From assembly GCA_021782195.1 (NCBI GenBank), contig JAJXVI010000174.1:1-5880 (forward strand): a DNA stretch of 5,880 nt. Direction: 5' to 3'. A program made the translations under genes and the position numbers. Below are positions 1-5,880 of this stretch, piece by piece; the stretch's first letter is position 1, and each line of letters begins with the position of its first letter. Under the pieces are notes generated by a model. It saw only the letters and a program-made list of their open reading frames with translations, had not been told where the DNA came from and made no database searches. The stretch is from a bacterium (GTDB lineage Bacteria; Vulcanimicrobiota; Xenobia; RGZZ01).

Positions 1-537
1 GCCCGGAGCGGCTTCGGTCATCTGTATGAACTGTCGGGGGCGGCGCTGGTGCGAGAGTCGGTTCGTGCGCAGGACCTGGTGAACCGATGGGAGACGGAAG
101 AGGAGTCCCGTCCCCGCGGGGGACGCTTTCTCGGGCTTGCGATGGAGCCACGGGCACACGAGTTCATTCTTGGCGTCTGGCAGGACCCACGCTTTCGCGC
201 GGTGCTCGGGGACCTGCGCAACCGATTGACCGATGAGCGCTGGCTGTCTGCGCTGATGTTCGTGACCGCGAAACTGCTTGAGCAGTGTGATTCGCTGGAG
301 ATGTCCCAGAACATCCACGTCCCTCTCGTGACCGACGACGAGATCCTGGCTTTTCGAGGGCGAGTTCCCTATTACGAGTATCTGGATCCGCCCGACAACG
401 TGGAAGAGCGGGTCAACCGCTACTGTTTCTTCAAGGCGCTTGACATCCTGGAAGCTCAGTTCGAGCCTTCTGACCGGCTGCATCTGCAGCCCGGGGTCGT
501 GACGTCCTTGCGAGACAAGCCTGCGAAGGGCGACTAG
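1..537 (+). CDS. Unidentified protein, 5'-truncated by the window edge
   Basis: The reading frame is open from base 1 to the TAG at 535-537 and gives 178 residues, so the true start probably lies upstream. A GTG at 49 could serve as a start, but the frame before it is also open and protein-like (it includes FGHLYELSG), so I treat the gene as partial. The product looks soluble: it is mixed charged and hydrophobic, with no membrane segment or signal peptide in the visible part. Visible features are a stretch rich in Glu and Arg around residues 30-40, a likely helical middle (LGDLRNRLTDERWLSALMFV, about residues 70-90), and an aromatic PYYEYLDPPD segment near residue 125. I recognise no family and assign no function. 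It lies 35 bp upstream of the CBS gene on the same strand and is likely cotranscribed with it. Third codon positions are GC-rich like its neighbours, which supports real coding. Confidence 0.75.
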   Translation, partial: ARSGFGHLYELSGAALVRESVRAQDLVNRWETEEESRPRGGRFLGLAMEPRAHEFILGVWQDPRFRAVLGDLRNRLTDERWLSALMFVTAKLLEQCDSLEMSQNIHVPLVTDDEILAFRGRVPYYEYLDPPDNVEERVNRYCFFKALDILEAQFEPSDRLHLQPGVVTSLRDKPAKGD

Positions 538-554
538 CAACCCGCAGACTGCTG

Positions 555-560
555 GGAGGT
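555..560 (+). promoter_or_regulatory. Shine-Dalgarno for the CBS gene
   Basis: GGAGGT is a near-perfect anti-16S match. It ends 12 nt before the ATG at 573, which is longer than usual. The closer ATG at 563 opens a different frame that stops within about ten codons, so 573 is still the best start. Confidence 0.55.
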
Positions 561-572
561 AGATGCGATCTG

Positions 573-1025
573 ATGGCGACACTGTGTGTTCGTGATGTGA
601 TGTCGAAAGACGTCGTGACGGTCCGGCCGGACGCGCCGGTCAGCGAAGTGGTGACGCTGCTCTGTGCTCACCGGATCGGTGGGATGCCGGTGGTTGACGA
701 GGAAGGACGCGTTCTGGGCATGGTGACCGAGAGCGATCTCATGATTCGGGTCTCCGGTCCGCACGTTCCGGCCCACATCGAGCTGCTGGGCAGCGTGATC
801 TACCTTGAGAGTCCGCACGACATGAAGGAGCACCTGCGCAAAGCGCTCGGCGCCACCGCGCGCGACCTGATGTCTTCCGACCCGGTGGTCGTCTCGGAGG
901 ACATGACGGTGCGCGACGTTGCCGACCTCATGGTGACCCGTCACTGCGCCCGCCTGCCAGTGATGCGCGAGGGGCGCCTGGTCGGCATCCTGACGCGCCA
1001 CGATATTTTGTCGAGTTTACAGTGA
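573..1025 (+). CDS. Tandem CBS-domain protein
   Basis: This 150-residue cytosolic protein is made almost entirely of a CBS pair (Bateman module). CBS1 spans about residues 6-59: it opens with VRDVMSKDVVTV and closes with the ligand-type motif GMVTESD (49-55). CBS2 spans about residues 96-149: it opens with ARDLMSSDPVVV and closes with GILTRHD (138-144). The Thr and Asp of each G-x-x-T-x-x-D motif usually contact the ribose or phosphate of a bound adenine nucleotide in this fold, so nucleotide sensing (AMP, ATP or a related ligand) is inferred. The two domains are joined by a linker of about 36 residues with an Arg/Lys-rich helix (MKEHLRKALG), as in many stand-alone bacterial CBS proteins. There is no enzymatic, channel or DNA-binding domain, so it probably acts on a partner protein. 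Its stop codon overlaps the start of the next gene, which makes the C26 hydrolase a candidate partner. Family identity is secure; ligand and target are unknown. Confidence 0.93.
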   Translation: MATLCVRDVMSKDVVTVRPDAPVSEVVTLLCAHRIGGMPVVDEEGRVLGMVTESDLMIRVSGPHVPAHIELLGSVIYLESPHDMKEHLRKALGATARDLMSSDPVVVSEDMTVRDVADLMVTRHCARLPVMREGRLVGILTRHDILSSLQ

Positions 1026-1027
1026 TG
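1022..1027 (+). promoter_or_regulatory. TGATG stop/start overlap (translational coupling site)
   Basis: The TGA of the CBS gene (1023-1025) shares its A with the ATG of the C26 gene (1025-1027). The 20 bases upstream contain no purine-rich ribosome site beyond a weak GAG. This arrangement usually means termination-reinitiation and a fixed ratio of the two products. Confidence 0.6.
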
Positions 1028-1744
1028 TTGCACGTGGCGCTGACCACTGGAGTCTACGAAAAGGCGCGCAAGCCGTACGTCGCGGCACTTCGGGCTGCCG
1101 GGTTTCACGTTGTGGTGAGAAGTTCCGCGACGGTTCTTGACCATCACGAGGAAGCGGCGCGCGAACTGCTTGACGGGGCCGGCGCTCTGCTGCTGCCCGG
1201 TGGAGGGGACATCGACCCCGCGCTGCTTGGTGCCGGTGAACCCCACCCCACCCTGTCGAAGACGGACCCGAACCGGGATCTTTTCGAGCGTGCGGCCTTC
1301 CTGCATGCCTGGCGTGCGCGGTTACCGGTACTCGGCATCTGTCGCGGAATGCAGGTAATGAACTGGGCGCTGGGCGGAACCCTTTATGCCGATATCGATG
1401 ACTGTGTCGATCCCCGAGGCGTCCCGAAGAGGCATCAACAGACGTCGATGGGGTATGACAGGAAGGCGTGTACCCACTCAATGCTTGTTGAGCGCGGATC
1501 ACTTCTGCATTCCGTGCTGGGTATCGAGGAACTTTCTGTGAACAGCATCCATCATCAGGCACTCTGTCGGGTTGCAGCGCCCCTCAGAGTCAGCGGCCGC
1601 GCTCCGGATGGGGTGTTGGAGGCGGTGGAGGCGCCTGATCGCCCGTTTGTTCTCGGGGTTCAGTTTCACCCGGAGGAACTCTGGCAGCAGGACGCGATTT
1701 TCTTGCGACTCTTTGAGCATCTTGCCTGGCATGTGAGGCAGTAG
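1025..1744 (+). CDS. Peptidase C26 / PuuD-like gamma-glutamyl hydrolase (class I glutamine amidotransferase fold)
   Basis: The 239-residue product has all the hallmarks of the PuuD-like C26 family. LLLPGGGDIDP (55-65) is the family signature. The nucleophile elbow GICRGMQ (104-110) carries catalytic Cys106, and FHPEE (214-218) supplies catalytic His215 and Glu217. The family-typical NSIHHQA segment is at 173-179. Relatives cut gamma-glutamyl amide bonds, for example gamma-glutamyl-GABA in putrescine breakdown, in the cytosol. No other putrescine-pathway gene is visible here, so the substrate is open. Length is close to PuuD (about 250). I chose ATG 1025, which overlaps the upstream TGA as TGATG; a GTG at 1022 would add one residue. 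There is no good Shine-Dalgarno just upstream, which suggests that ribosomes ending on the CBS gene reinitiate here. Family assignment is strong; calling it puuD would overreach. Confidence 0.93.
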   Translation: MLHVALTTGVYEKARKPYVAALRAAGFHVVVRSSATVLDHHEEAARELLDGAGALLLPGGGDIDPALLGAGEPHPTLSKTDPNRDLFERAAFLHAWRARLPVLGICRGMQVMNWALGGTLYADIDDCVDPRGVPKRHQQTSMGYDRKACTHSMLVERGSLLHSVLGIEELSVNSIHHQALCRVAAPLRVSGRAPDGVLEAVEAPDRPFVLGVQFHPEELWQQDAIFLRLFEHLAWHVRQ

Positions 1745-1825
1745 CCCCGTTCGCCCCATGCAACGGGAGGCGCCCGCGCGTCGTTTGGATGGCGTTCAAA
1801 GGTGTGACGCGGCGTAGGAACCGTC
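1745..1825 (+). other. 81-bp spacer between the C26 and S41 genes
   Basis: I find no convincing promoter or terminator hairpin here; the only site I can support is the ribosome site near its end. Read-through from the upstream genes is therefore the simplest way to transcribe the S41 gene. Confidence 0.4.
1816..1819 (+). promoter_or_regulatory. Shine-Dalgarno deciding the GTG start of the S41 gene
   Basis: AGGA sits 6 nt before GTG 1826. Other in-frame candidates (GTG at 1850, TTG at 1865) lack a comparable site and would shorten the basic region of the signal peptide. Confidence 0.5.
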
Positions 1826-3331
1826 GTGGCAGGCTTCGAAACAATCCAGGTGCTACGTTCAGTTTTGCTTCAATGTCGGCGGCCCTCCCATCGGGCAGGG
1901 CGTCTCACGCGAACATCGCTCCCAGGGATTGCATTCATCGCCCTGCTGTTCCTGACCCTCACCCGGGGGGCGTCCGCCGTTCCTCCTCCCTCTCTGGCAC
2001 CAACCAAGGCGCCCACGGTACACAACTATGCAATGTACCTGAAGAAGCCTTCCAGCCTTGGATTTGCGCCGGACCAGACCTACTTCGAGTCAATGCTTGT
2101 GCGACTCGAACAGGACCACGTCGATCATCCCACCACGAAGGAACTCTACATCGGCGTTGTCAAGGAAGTGAGCGCATTGCTCAAGGACGCGAAGATTTCT
2201 TCGGTCAAGCTGCACGCGCTTGCCATCAACCAGTCGCTTCCGACCGACATCATCAATCTCTATGGGGACCGAATCGACCCGCACCTTTTGTGGTATGCGA
2301 TGATCAACGGCTTGTTCCTGGGCACGGGAGATCGCTTCACAAACTTCTGGACCCCTGCGGAATACAAGGCCCTCAATCAGGTCATGCATCAGAGCCTGGC
2401 CGGCACGGGAATGCTTCTGGGTGTAGAGCACACCACGCTGGTCGTGGTCGAGGTTTTTGACGGGGCACCGGCCGAAAAAGCGGGTATCCGCGCCGGCGAC
2501 GAGATCGTCGAAATCAATGGAAAGACCACGAAGGGCATGAACCCGGAACTGGCTGCTTCGCTGATTCGCGGAAAGCCGGGGACATCGGTCACGCTCACTC
2601 TCTACCGCAAAGGTGGCGCGGCGAAGGGATTTTCGGTGCACGTCGTGCGTGCCAGGATCGTCGTGCCTTCGGTGTCGCACCGTATGCTCCCAGACCACAT
2701 CGGCTACATGCGCCTTCGCATCTTCGCTTCGCACACGGTGACCGAGGTTCGCAAGGCCCTCGACGATCTTCAGAAGCACGGCGCACGCGCGCTTGTCATC
2801 GACCTCCGCTACAATCCCGGAGGCTACATGATGGACGCACTTGGAATCTGCTCCATGTTTGCGCGTCCCGGCAGCAAGGTGCTGGTAACCGTCGACAGTA
2901 GCGGCGTCCATCACATCGTGCGTACAACGAACATGGAACCGGCTTTCCCAAAGATCGGATCTGGCGGCGTATCGGAGACAGATCTTCCCATCGTGATGCT
3001 GGTCAACGGTTACAGTGCCAGCGCATCTGAAATCACGGCGGGCTGCTTCCAGGACAACCATCTGGCAACCCTGGTTGGTGAAAAGACTTTTGGCAAGGGA
3101 TGTGCTCAGGAGGTCCTGCCGCTCCCCCAGGGAGCCGGATGCAAGATCACCGTGGAATACTTCCTCACGCCCGACGGACATCGCGTCCAGAATCGTGGCA
3201 TCGAGCCAAACGTGAGGGTGGCGATGCCTCTTCGCCCGCTTGGTAGACAGATCAAGGACGTACAACTGCAAAAGGCGATCCAGATTCTTCGCAGTTCGCT
3301 TGCTGCTTCTGCGAAGGCGACCGTGCACTGA
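1826..3331 (+). CDS. Exported S41 family C-terminal processing peptidase (CtpA/Prc-like)
   Basis: The 501-residue product starts at GTG 1826, supported by AGGA at 1816-1819 and by an in-frame TGA at 1805-1807. An Arg-rich N-terminus is followed by a hydrophobic core (about 33-46) and a GASA/V cleavage site after residue 51, so it is exported by the general secretory route. The N-terminal helical region (about 65-190) is followed by a PDZ domain (about 190-280, with GAPAEKAGIRAGDEI at 213-227) that selects C-terminal substrate tails. The protease core (about 290-470) has LVIDLRYNPGG (323-333), the nucleophile motif SASASE with Ser399 as the Prc-equivalent serine, Asp410 (QDN), and FGKG with the general base Lys424. 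The Ser-Lys spacing of 25 equals that of E. coli Prc (452 and 477). The C-terminus DVQLQKAIQIL is typical of the family. All catalytic residues are present, so it should be active. Its substrate, perhaps an envelope or division protein, is unknown. It lies 81 bp after the C26 gene and is probably last in that operon. Confidence 0.95.
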   Translation: MAGFETIQVLRSVLLQCRRPSHRAGRLTRTSLPGIAFIALLFLTLTRGASAVPPPSLAPTKAPTVHNYAMYLKKPSSLGFAPDQTYFESMLVRLEQDHVDHPTTKELYIGVVKEVSALLKDAKISSVKLHALAINQSLPTDIINLYGDRIDPHLLWYAMINGLFLGTGDRFTNFWTPAEYKALNQVMHQSLAGTGMLLGVEHTTLVVVEVFDGAPAEKAGIRAGDEIVEINGKTTKGMNPELAASLIRGKPGTSVTLTLYRKGGAAKGFSVHVVRARIVVPSVSHRMLPDHIGYMRLRIFASHTVTEVRKALDDLQKHGARALVIDLRYNPGGYMMDALGICSMFARPGSKVLVTVDSSGVHHIVRTTNMEPAFPKIGSGGVSETDLPIVMLVNGYSASASEITAGCFQDNHLATLVGEKTFGKGCAQEVLPLPQGAGCKITVEYFLTPDGHRVQNRGIEPNVRVAMPLRPLGRQIKDVQLQKAIQILRSSLAASAKATVH

Positions 3332-3360
3332 CCTTCCCGGTCAGACACACGCCCACCGTG

Positions 3361-3409
3361 CCCGAACGAAGGTCGCGTCACCTCTGGGTGCACGCGACCT
3401 TTCTTCGGG
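3361..3409 (+). terminator. Large hairpin after the S41 gene, likely terminator
   Basis: A perfect 10-bp inverted repeat, AAGGTCGCGT (3369-3378) against ACGCGACCTT (3392-3401), continues inward as CACC/GGTG around a TCTG loop, with one bulged C at 3391. An outer repeat, CCCGAA (3361-3366) against TTCGGG (3404-3409), closes the structure across a small internal loop. It begins 29 bp after the S41 stop. No clear U-tract follows (the next bases are TGTGGGGCGG), so it may be a U-poor terminator or a 3'-end protective structure. Its position between a gene end and a new promoter supports a terminator. Confidence 0.75.
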
Positions 3410-3433
3410 TGTGGGGCGGGGCTTACGGAGTTG

Positions 3434-3459
3434 CTCACTTCTGTCATGCCTGCAGTGAG
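3434..3459. repeat. Short inverted repeat with an adjoining palindrome upstream of ftsK
   Basis: CTCACT (3434-3439) pairs with AGTGAG (3454-3459) across a 14-nt loop. Overlapping its right arm is the palindrome AGGGT-C-ACCCT (3458-3468). Both lie just upstream of the predicted -35 region of ftsK, so an operator or a minor hairpin is possible. With arms this short, chance is also a fair explanation. Confidence 0.3.
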
Positions 3460-3480
3460 GGTCACCCTGTTTTCGCCTGC

Positions 3481-3510
3481 TTGCGTCGGCTCATGCGGAT
3501 TTGATATCAT
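3481..3510 (+). promoter_or_regulatory. Extended -10 promoter for a leaderless ftsK transcript
   Basis: TGATATCAT (3502-3510) is an extended -10: the TGn motif is followed by TATCAT, which differs from TATAAT at one base. A weak -35, TTGCGT (3481-3486), lies 18 nt upstream. Six bases (GGCCTT) separate the -10 from A3517, which puts the expected transcription start exactly on the A of the ftsK ATG. There is no Shine-Dalgarno before this ATG. Together these facts point to a leaderless mRNA; this is inference from sequence only. Confidence 0.6.
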
Positions 3511-3516
3511 GGCCTT

Positions 3517-5880
3517 ATGAATAAAAGTACAGCACCTGCCAGGCGCGAGTCAGTGAGGAAGTCGCACGCTGTGCGCGTGAAAAATTCTCCTTCCTCCACG
3601 CGCGGCGGGAAAACCAAGAAGCCGTCCCGCCGGAATGCGGCCTGGGGCGCGCGCCGACCCGACCGTCCGCTTCATCCCCCCACCCCTGTTGACGAGATGG
3701 CGGGCCTGGTCATCATCATGGCCGCCATTCTGGTAGCGGTGCTTGCCATTGCGCCGGCCAGTGTGGGTGCGCTGGCTCCTTTCGGACTGTGGTTGAGAGG
3801 GGCGCTTGGGCTCGGTGGCGTCATCCTGGCGGCTTTTGTGTTGTTCATCGGGATGGAGGCGTTCATCCCGCATCAGGCCCTGGGCGTTCCGTTGCTCGGG
3901 CTTTCCCTGACCATTCTTTTTGCCTGTCTGGAAGGCCTGGCGGACCTCATGGGCGGACAGGGAGGGCAGTTGGGTCGCATCGTGACCTCCAACCTCCGGA
4001 GTGCCGCCGGTACTCCGGGTGCGTGGATCGTGATACTGACGGTTGGATTGCTTGACATCCAGTGGATTACGCGGGTCTCCCTGCGCGGACCCGCGCGGTT
4101 CCTGATGCTTCCTGTTCGCGTCGGATGGCGACTCCTACGGCTTGTGTACCGCCTGGGAACCGCGGGACTGGTCGCTGTGTGGGGTGGTCTCTGGCGACTG
4201 ACGGATGATCTGCTCAGCCCCGCAGACTCCGGGGAGCCTTCCGTGGTCGCTGAGGGACGAGACTTCGTACCACCCGTGACGGTCCGGAGCGCGGCTGCAC
4301 GTCCCGCGCCCGAAGGGCGTCAGGCCGCTGCACCCGACCGTCCCGTGGAGCGTCGTCCCCCCCAACCGCCACGTCCCCCAGAGGTCCACAAGGCGGAGCT
4401 TCCGTTGCGTGGCAGCCCGTCGGTCACTTTTCCCGAGTTTCCCGAGCAGAAGGACGCCTGCGATACGCCCGCCGAGACGCTGCAACCCACGTCCCGCACG
4501 GTGCGACCCCGCGGACGCGACGGATCCGACCGCGTCGCCACGTCCCGTGCCGGATCGCGCAAGTCCGCCGACCCTCCGGAAATGCCAAAGCCCCTGGTGG
4601 ACGCGGTTCCCGAGTTTGACGACGAGCCGACGATTCCCGGCTACGAGGACGACGAGCCGCCGTTCGACCTCGACCCTTCCGCGTCGGGCATTCGACCCGC
4701 GGTTTCAGGTTCGCCCGGGGACCCGGAACCCGTGTTCACCGACGATTCGGACGCTGACGATGCGTCCGGCGATACGGCGACTGACGTCATCACCCAGGCC
4801 TGGCGCGCGCAGGAGTCACCGGGGGTTCAGCCCCTTTCGATACCGTTTGTCGCACCGCCACACCGCCAGGAACCCACACGCCCGCGCGCCATCGCCTATC
4901 GCCTTCCACCGGTCGAGTTGCTCACGAGCGGGGGCGTGTCGGTAGGAAACGAGAGTGCGCTCGACTTTTCGCGTGTCATTGTCGAGACCCTCAACAGTTT
5001 TGGGGTCGCGACGCGCATCGTCAACGTTGAGAAGGGACCGACGGTGACGCGATATGAGTTGCAGCCGGCGCGCGGCGTCAAGGTCAGCAAGATTACCTCG
5101 TTGAGCAATGACATCGCGCTGGCGCTGGCGGCCCAGTCCATCCGGATTGAGGCTCCGATTCCCGGGAAGTCGGCGATCGGCATCGAGGTTCCCAACTCTC
5201 GGGTCGACGCCGTTCCGATGCGTGAGATCATTGAAAGCCCTGGCTTCGGGAAGGGCCAGGGCTGCATGCTGGCGCTCGGAAAGGATATTTCCGGGCGAGC
5301 TGTGCTTGCCGACCTCCTGCGCATGCCCCATCTCTTGATCGCGGGCGCGACGGGCTCCGGAAAGTCGGTGTGTCTGAACACGGTGATCGTCAGCATTCTC
5401 TATCGCTTCACTCCGCAACAGGTGCAGATGGTCATGGTCGATCCCAAGCGCGTGGAACTTTCCATTTTTGAAGGCATCCCGCATCTGGCGAACACCAACG
5501 CGAACGCAGCCAGTCGTATCGTCAAGGACGCCAAGACGGGTACGCTCGTTCTCAAGCAGGCGACCGAGATCATGAACCAGCGTTTTGAGCTGCTTTCCCA
5601 GAACCGCGTGCGTAACATTGCGGAGTACAATGCGAAGGTCGCGACGCCGATGCCCTACCTGGTCATCATTGTTGACGAACTTGCCCAGTTGATGCAGATT
5701 TCCGCGCGTTCAGTCGAAGGATATCTGCAAGAACTTGCCCAGATGGGGCGAGCGGCCGGAATCCACCTGATCCTGGCGACGCAGCGTCCCTCGGTCGACG
5801 TGCTGACCGGCACGATCAAGAGCAATTTTCCCGCGCGAATCGCTTTTGCCGTGTCCGCGCAGGTCGACTCGCGCACGATT
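3517..5880 (+). CDS. ftsK: FtsK/SpoIIIE family DNA translocase, 3'-truncated by the window edge
   Basis: One uninterrupted frame gives 788 residues and runs off the window. Family members are septum-anchored ATP-driven motors that pump chromosomal DNA during division. Residues 1-55 are a strongly basic cytosolic tail. Four likely membrane segments follow (about 61-82, 96-117, 121-143, 168-185). Residues about 235-455 are a disordered-looking linker, Pro/Arg-rich at first and then acidic (EDDEPP near 377-382). The motor alpha domain begins at YRLPPVELL (461-469) and includes [14 protein letters not shown] (511-524). The RecA-like beta domain has Walker [10 protein letters not shown] (610-618), [18 protein letters not shown] (640-657), Walker B YLVIIVDE (714-721) and [17 protein letters not shown] (754-770). 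The rest of the motor and any DNA-reading gamma domain lie beyond the window. ATG 3517 is chosen because the ATG at 3509 stops after three codons and because of the promoter position. Oddities are a short insertion near 657-664 and Gln724 after Walker B. SpoIIIE is about 787 residues in full, so this protein is longer. Confidence 0.96.
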   Translation, partial: MNKSTAPARRESVRKSHAVRVKNSPSSTRGGKTKKPSRRNAAWGARRPDRPLHPPTPVDEMAGLVIIMAAILVAVLAIAPASVGALAPFGLWLRGALGLGGVILAAFVLFIGMEAFIPHQALGVPLLGLSLTILFACLEGLADLMGGQGGQLGRIVTSNLRSAAGTPGAWIVILTVGLLDIQWITRVSLRGPARFLMLPVRVGWRLLRLVYRLGTAGLVAVWGGLWRLTDDLLSPADSGEPSVVAEGRDFVPPVTVRSAAARPAPEGRQAAAPDRPVERRPPQPPRPPEVHKAELPLRGSPSVTFPEFPEQKDACDTPAETLQPTSRTVRPRGRDGSDRVATSRAGSRKSADPPEMPKPLVDAVPEFDDEPTIPGYEDDEPPFDLDPSASGIRPAVSGSPGDPEPVFTDDSDADDASGDTATDVITQAWRAQESPGVQPLSIPFVAPPHRQEPTRPRAIAYRLPPVELLTSGGVSVGNESALDFSRVIVETLNSFGVATRIVNVEKGPTVTRYELQPARGVKVSKITSLSNDIALALAAQSIRIEAPIPGKSAIGIEVPNSRVDAVPMREIIESPGFGKGQGCMLALGKDISGRAVLADLLRMPHLLIAGATGSGKSVCLNTVIVSILYRFTPQQVQMVMVDPKRVELSIFEGIPHLANTNANAASRIVKDAKTGTLVLKQATEIMNQRFELLSQNRVRNIAEYNAKVATPMPYLVIIVDELAQLMQISARSVEGYLQELAQMGRAAGIHLILATQRPSVDVLTGTIKSNFPARIAFAVSAQVDSRTI

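Noticed and set aside
1826..1978. Twin-arginine (Tat) signal in the S41 protease because of the Arg pair at residues 18-19
   Set aside because: The consensus around the Arg pair is absent and the hydrophobic core starts about 14 residues later, so a standard Sec signal is simpler.
1789..2460. A 223-codon + strand frame overlapping the start of the S41 gene
   Set aside because: It is out of frame with the signal peptide and PDZ-bearing protein, and its composition (Arg, His, Ser, Gly) resembles a frame shadow.
2090..3328. A 412-codon open frame on the minus strand opposite the S41 gene
   Set aside because: It is fully antisense to a protease with every catalytic motif in place. Its translation is His/Arg/Asp-rich with no recognisable domain, as expected of a mirror frame in GC-rich coding DNA.
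3509..3511. ATG 8 bp upstream of the chosen ftsK start
   Set aside because: It runs only ATG GCC TTA before a TGA, which overlaps the true ATG at 3517.
4409..4945. A 178-codon + strand frame within the FtsK linker
   Set aside because: Its translation is Arg/Pro/Ser/Thr-rich low-complexity sequence. The FtsK frame is continuous through the same bases, so this is an alternative reading of the linker.
4816..5484. A 222-codon minus-strand frame opposite the FtsK motor region, plus a second one at 4896-5396
   Set aside because: Both lie opposite the highly conserved alpha and Walker A regions of FtsK and show no domain of their own.
1..5880. CRISPR array, tRNA, insertion sequence, toxin-antitoxin or phage-defence module
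   Set aside because: There are no spaced direct repeats, no cloverleaf, no transposase motifs and no nuclease or toxin pair. The coding frames are ordinary housekeeping families, apart from the first gene.

Overview
The window is GC-rich bacterial chromosomal DNA, densely coded, with every supported gene on the + strand. It holds a partial unidentified gene (1-537), a two-domain CBS protein (573-1025), a class I glutamine amidotransferase-like hydrolase of the peptidase C26 / PuuD type (1025-1744), an exported S41 C-terminal processing peptidase (1826-3331), and the first 788 codons of an FtsK/SpoIIIE DNA translocase (3517 to beyond the window end). No tRNA, rRNA, CRISPR, insertion sequence or phage gene is visible. 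The phylum cannot be fixed from this sequence. The housekeeping genes are diverse relatives of well-known families, and the leaderless-looking start of the translocase gene would fit lineages where leaderless mRNAs are common.

Layout: the first four genes run head to tail with gaps of 35 bp, a 1-bp stop/start overlap, and 81 bp. They end at a large hairpin (3361-3409) that looks like a terminator, so they plausibly form one transcription unit whose start lies upstream of the window. The 185-bp gap after the peptidase gene holds this hairpin, a weaker inverted repeat, and an extended -10 promoter. That promoter is placed so that transcription would start on the A of the ftsK ATG (3517), which starts a second unit.

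How the genes relate: the CBS protein (likely an adenine-nucleotide sensor) and the C26 hydrolase share a TGATG stop/start junction, so their translation is probably coupled. This is the best hint of a functional pair in the window. The S41 protease acts outside the cytoplasmic membrane, and the translocase acts at the division septum. Their adjacency suggests cell-envelope or division housekeeping, but the hairpin and promoter separate them.

I see no convincing novel defence or mobile system. The points most worth a second look are the leaderless ftsK start, a short insertion and an altered Walker B neighbour in the FtsK motor domain, the CBS/C26 coupling, extra cysteines around the S41 active site, and the unidentified first gene.
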